Shown here one piece after another: positions 59,116-60,000 of a stretch of 60,000 bases of DNA. Each line of letters opens with the position of its first letter. Position 1 is the first letter of the stretch. The notes beneath the pieces were generated by a model. It searched no databases and had not been told where the DNA came from. It worked only from the letters and a program-made list of their open reading frames with translations. The stretch is from positions 693,268 to 753,267 of the forward strand of contig NW_019775869.1 of the NCBI RefSeq assembly GCF_001039355.2. Reading direction: 5' to 3'. Both the position numbers and the translations under genes were made by a program. Origin of the DNA: Lingula anatina. Taxonomy: Eukaryota > Brachiopoda > Lingulata > Lingulida > Lingulidae.

Positions 59116-59501
59116 TTGTTCAGAAGCTGCGAAGATAAATCGAATTTCATAGAATCATAGTTCCAGTTTTTGCTTCAACATTTCGCGTAACCTTCACTCA
59201 CGCGACCAACGAGGATGCTGCCCAAGACAGTCCTAAAAATAATACGCCGTATGATTCATATCCAACTCAAATTTTCCCTAAGCTATAATTACACTTAATT
59301 TGGGAAATAATAGCCATTTTGGAAAAGGAAATTTTAGGTATCTACTCAGTATAAAATTAATATTAACACCCTATCTTGGGATACCGACCTTCTAGGCTGC
59401 CCTCTGGCGAGAGAAAAATGAGTGCCTTGGCGGGTGCTATGTCTTGAAGTCGACGTGCAAACTTCCTTAAAACGCAGCCTTTCAGAATACATGTCACCAA
59501 A
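59116..59501. promoter_or_regulatory. Divergent promoter interval, SPNS / unrecognised gene
   Basis: 386 bp between two opposing start codons, with CG-containing stretches around 59185-59215 and 59440-59475. It must include both promoters unless further non-coding first exons exist. Confidence 0.5.
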
Positions 59502-59644
59502 ATGGTTTCCGATCAGGTCATGGCAGGTTCATGTAGTTCAATCGTTGTGACTGCAGAGATATTTGCCAAGTTTAGTCACATTTTGCAGGAGACAGGCATG
59601 AATGCCAATGAACTTATGCAGCATCTGTTCACTCTGTATTTCAG
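59502..59644 (+). CDS. First coding exon of an unrecognised gene (partial)
   Basis: From the ATG at 59502 the frame reads MVSDQVMAGSCSSIVVTAEI, then FAKFSHILQETGMNANELMQ and HLFTLYF, and stops being open shortly after a GTTTGA donor at 59645. The exon ends in phase 2. The second half looks like one or two amphipathic helices, as in a small dimerisation or degron-binding domain. I do not recognise the family, and the remaining exons lie beyond the window. Evidence is the clean open frame, the CG-rich upstream context and the head-to-head position with SPNS. Confidence 0.5.
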
Positions 59645-59669
59645 GTTTGATAGGTTTGATATATCTTAA

Positions 59670-59957
59670 CAATGGACGCTTCCAGAACAAGTTGATCCAG
59701 ATCCGCGAATCAAATTTGGCCAGCCCACTTAAAAGCAATTCCACCGAATCCCCCAATGGACTCCCTGCCTCCGGCCCTCATGCTGTCCCTACAGGGGGCT
59801 AGCAATTAATCCTGTGAGCAATTTTAATTTAGCATTAATATTGCTGGGACATTGCGTGTAGGAGGCAGGGAGCCCATTAAGGAATTAGACGGAATTGACC
59901 ATATTTTATCTGTAGATCTGTTAGTCTGCAGATCAACTTGTTCTGAAATCCCCACTG
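59670..59957. mobile_element. Foldback MITE with TTAA target duplication (288 bp)
   Basis: TTAA occurs immediately outside both ends (59666-59669 and 59958-59961). The left arm begins CAATGGACGCTTCCAGAACA and the inverted right arm CAGTGGGGATTTCAGAACA, both followed by AGTTGATC. Pairing continues with gaps through CTCCCTGCCTCC to the centre near 59810-59850. A TTAA duplication is typical of piggyBac- or Kolobok-type elements. The internal phrases match the element at 42832-43024. It sits in the first intron of the unrecognised + strand gene. Confidence 0.85.
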
Positions 59958-60000
59958 TTAATTACAACACATGCTAGTGTGCTATAAAATTTTATCATTT

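Overview
The window is eukaryotic nuclear DNA from an animal. The genes are split by GT-AG introns, the DNA is AT-rich with long dinucleotide microsatellites, and there are many short inverted-repeat elements. Gene content fits a bilaterian invertebrate; a mollusc or other marine lophotrochozoan is my guess, but nothing here proves a clade. There are no operons, ribosome binding sites or CRISPR arrays. Runs of N and six single N bases show that this is a draft scaffold.

Layout from left to right. (1) The 3' end of an unrecognised + strand gene, 1-151. (2) A complete four-exon KGD4/MRPS36 gene on the - strand, 1675-4240. (3) Divergent from it, a very large PCSK5/6-type proprotein convertase on the + strand, 4735-34508. 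It has a signal peptide, prodomain, subtilisin-like catalytic domain, P domain, a long array of furin-like cysteine repeats and two alternative membrane-anchoring last exons. (4) A complete 11-exon IDH3A gene on the - strand, 37275-41596. (5) A + strand, intron-containing integrase-core (Ginger/KRBA2-like) gene, 42006-44000. (6) A complete 12-exon TMEM120 gene on the + strand, 45065-49242. (7) A complete 12-exon Spinster-type transporter (SPNS) gene on the - strand, 52609-59115. (8) The first coding exon of an unrecognised + strand gene, 59502-59644.

The genes form head-to-head and tail-to-tail pairs. KGD4/PCSK, IDH3A/integrase and SPNS/the last gene share short divergent promoter intervals of about 0.2-0.5 kb; PCSK/IDH3A and TMEM120/SPNS converge. 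KGD4 and IDH3A both serve the mitochondrial TCA cycle, PCSK acts in the secretory pathway, and SPNS is a membrane transporter. I see no shared pathway across the window.

The most informative anomalies are in the convertase. Exons 10-14 and 15-16 appear twice in the order A, A', B, B', with single N bases at the joins. The arrangement is best explained by an alternative-haplotype contig (21451-26171) pasted between two contigs that should be contiguous. That contig carries a MITE that the other copy lacks. A 437-N gap flanked by a 66-bp repeat array almost certainly hides a furin-repeat exon, because the flanking exons do not join in frame. The Thr-rich stalk of one terminal exon contains a one-base frame break. 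The other main observations are partial duplications of acceptor-plus-exon pieces inside IDH3A, a probably host-captured integrase, and several long foldback elements, two of them from one family.
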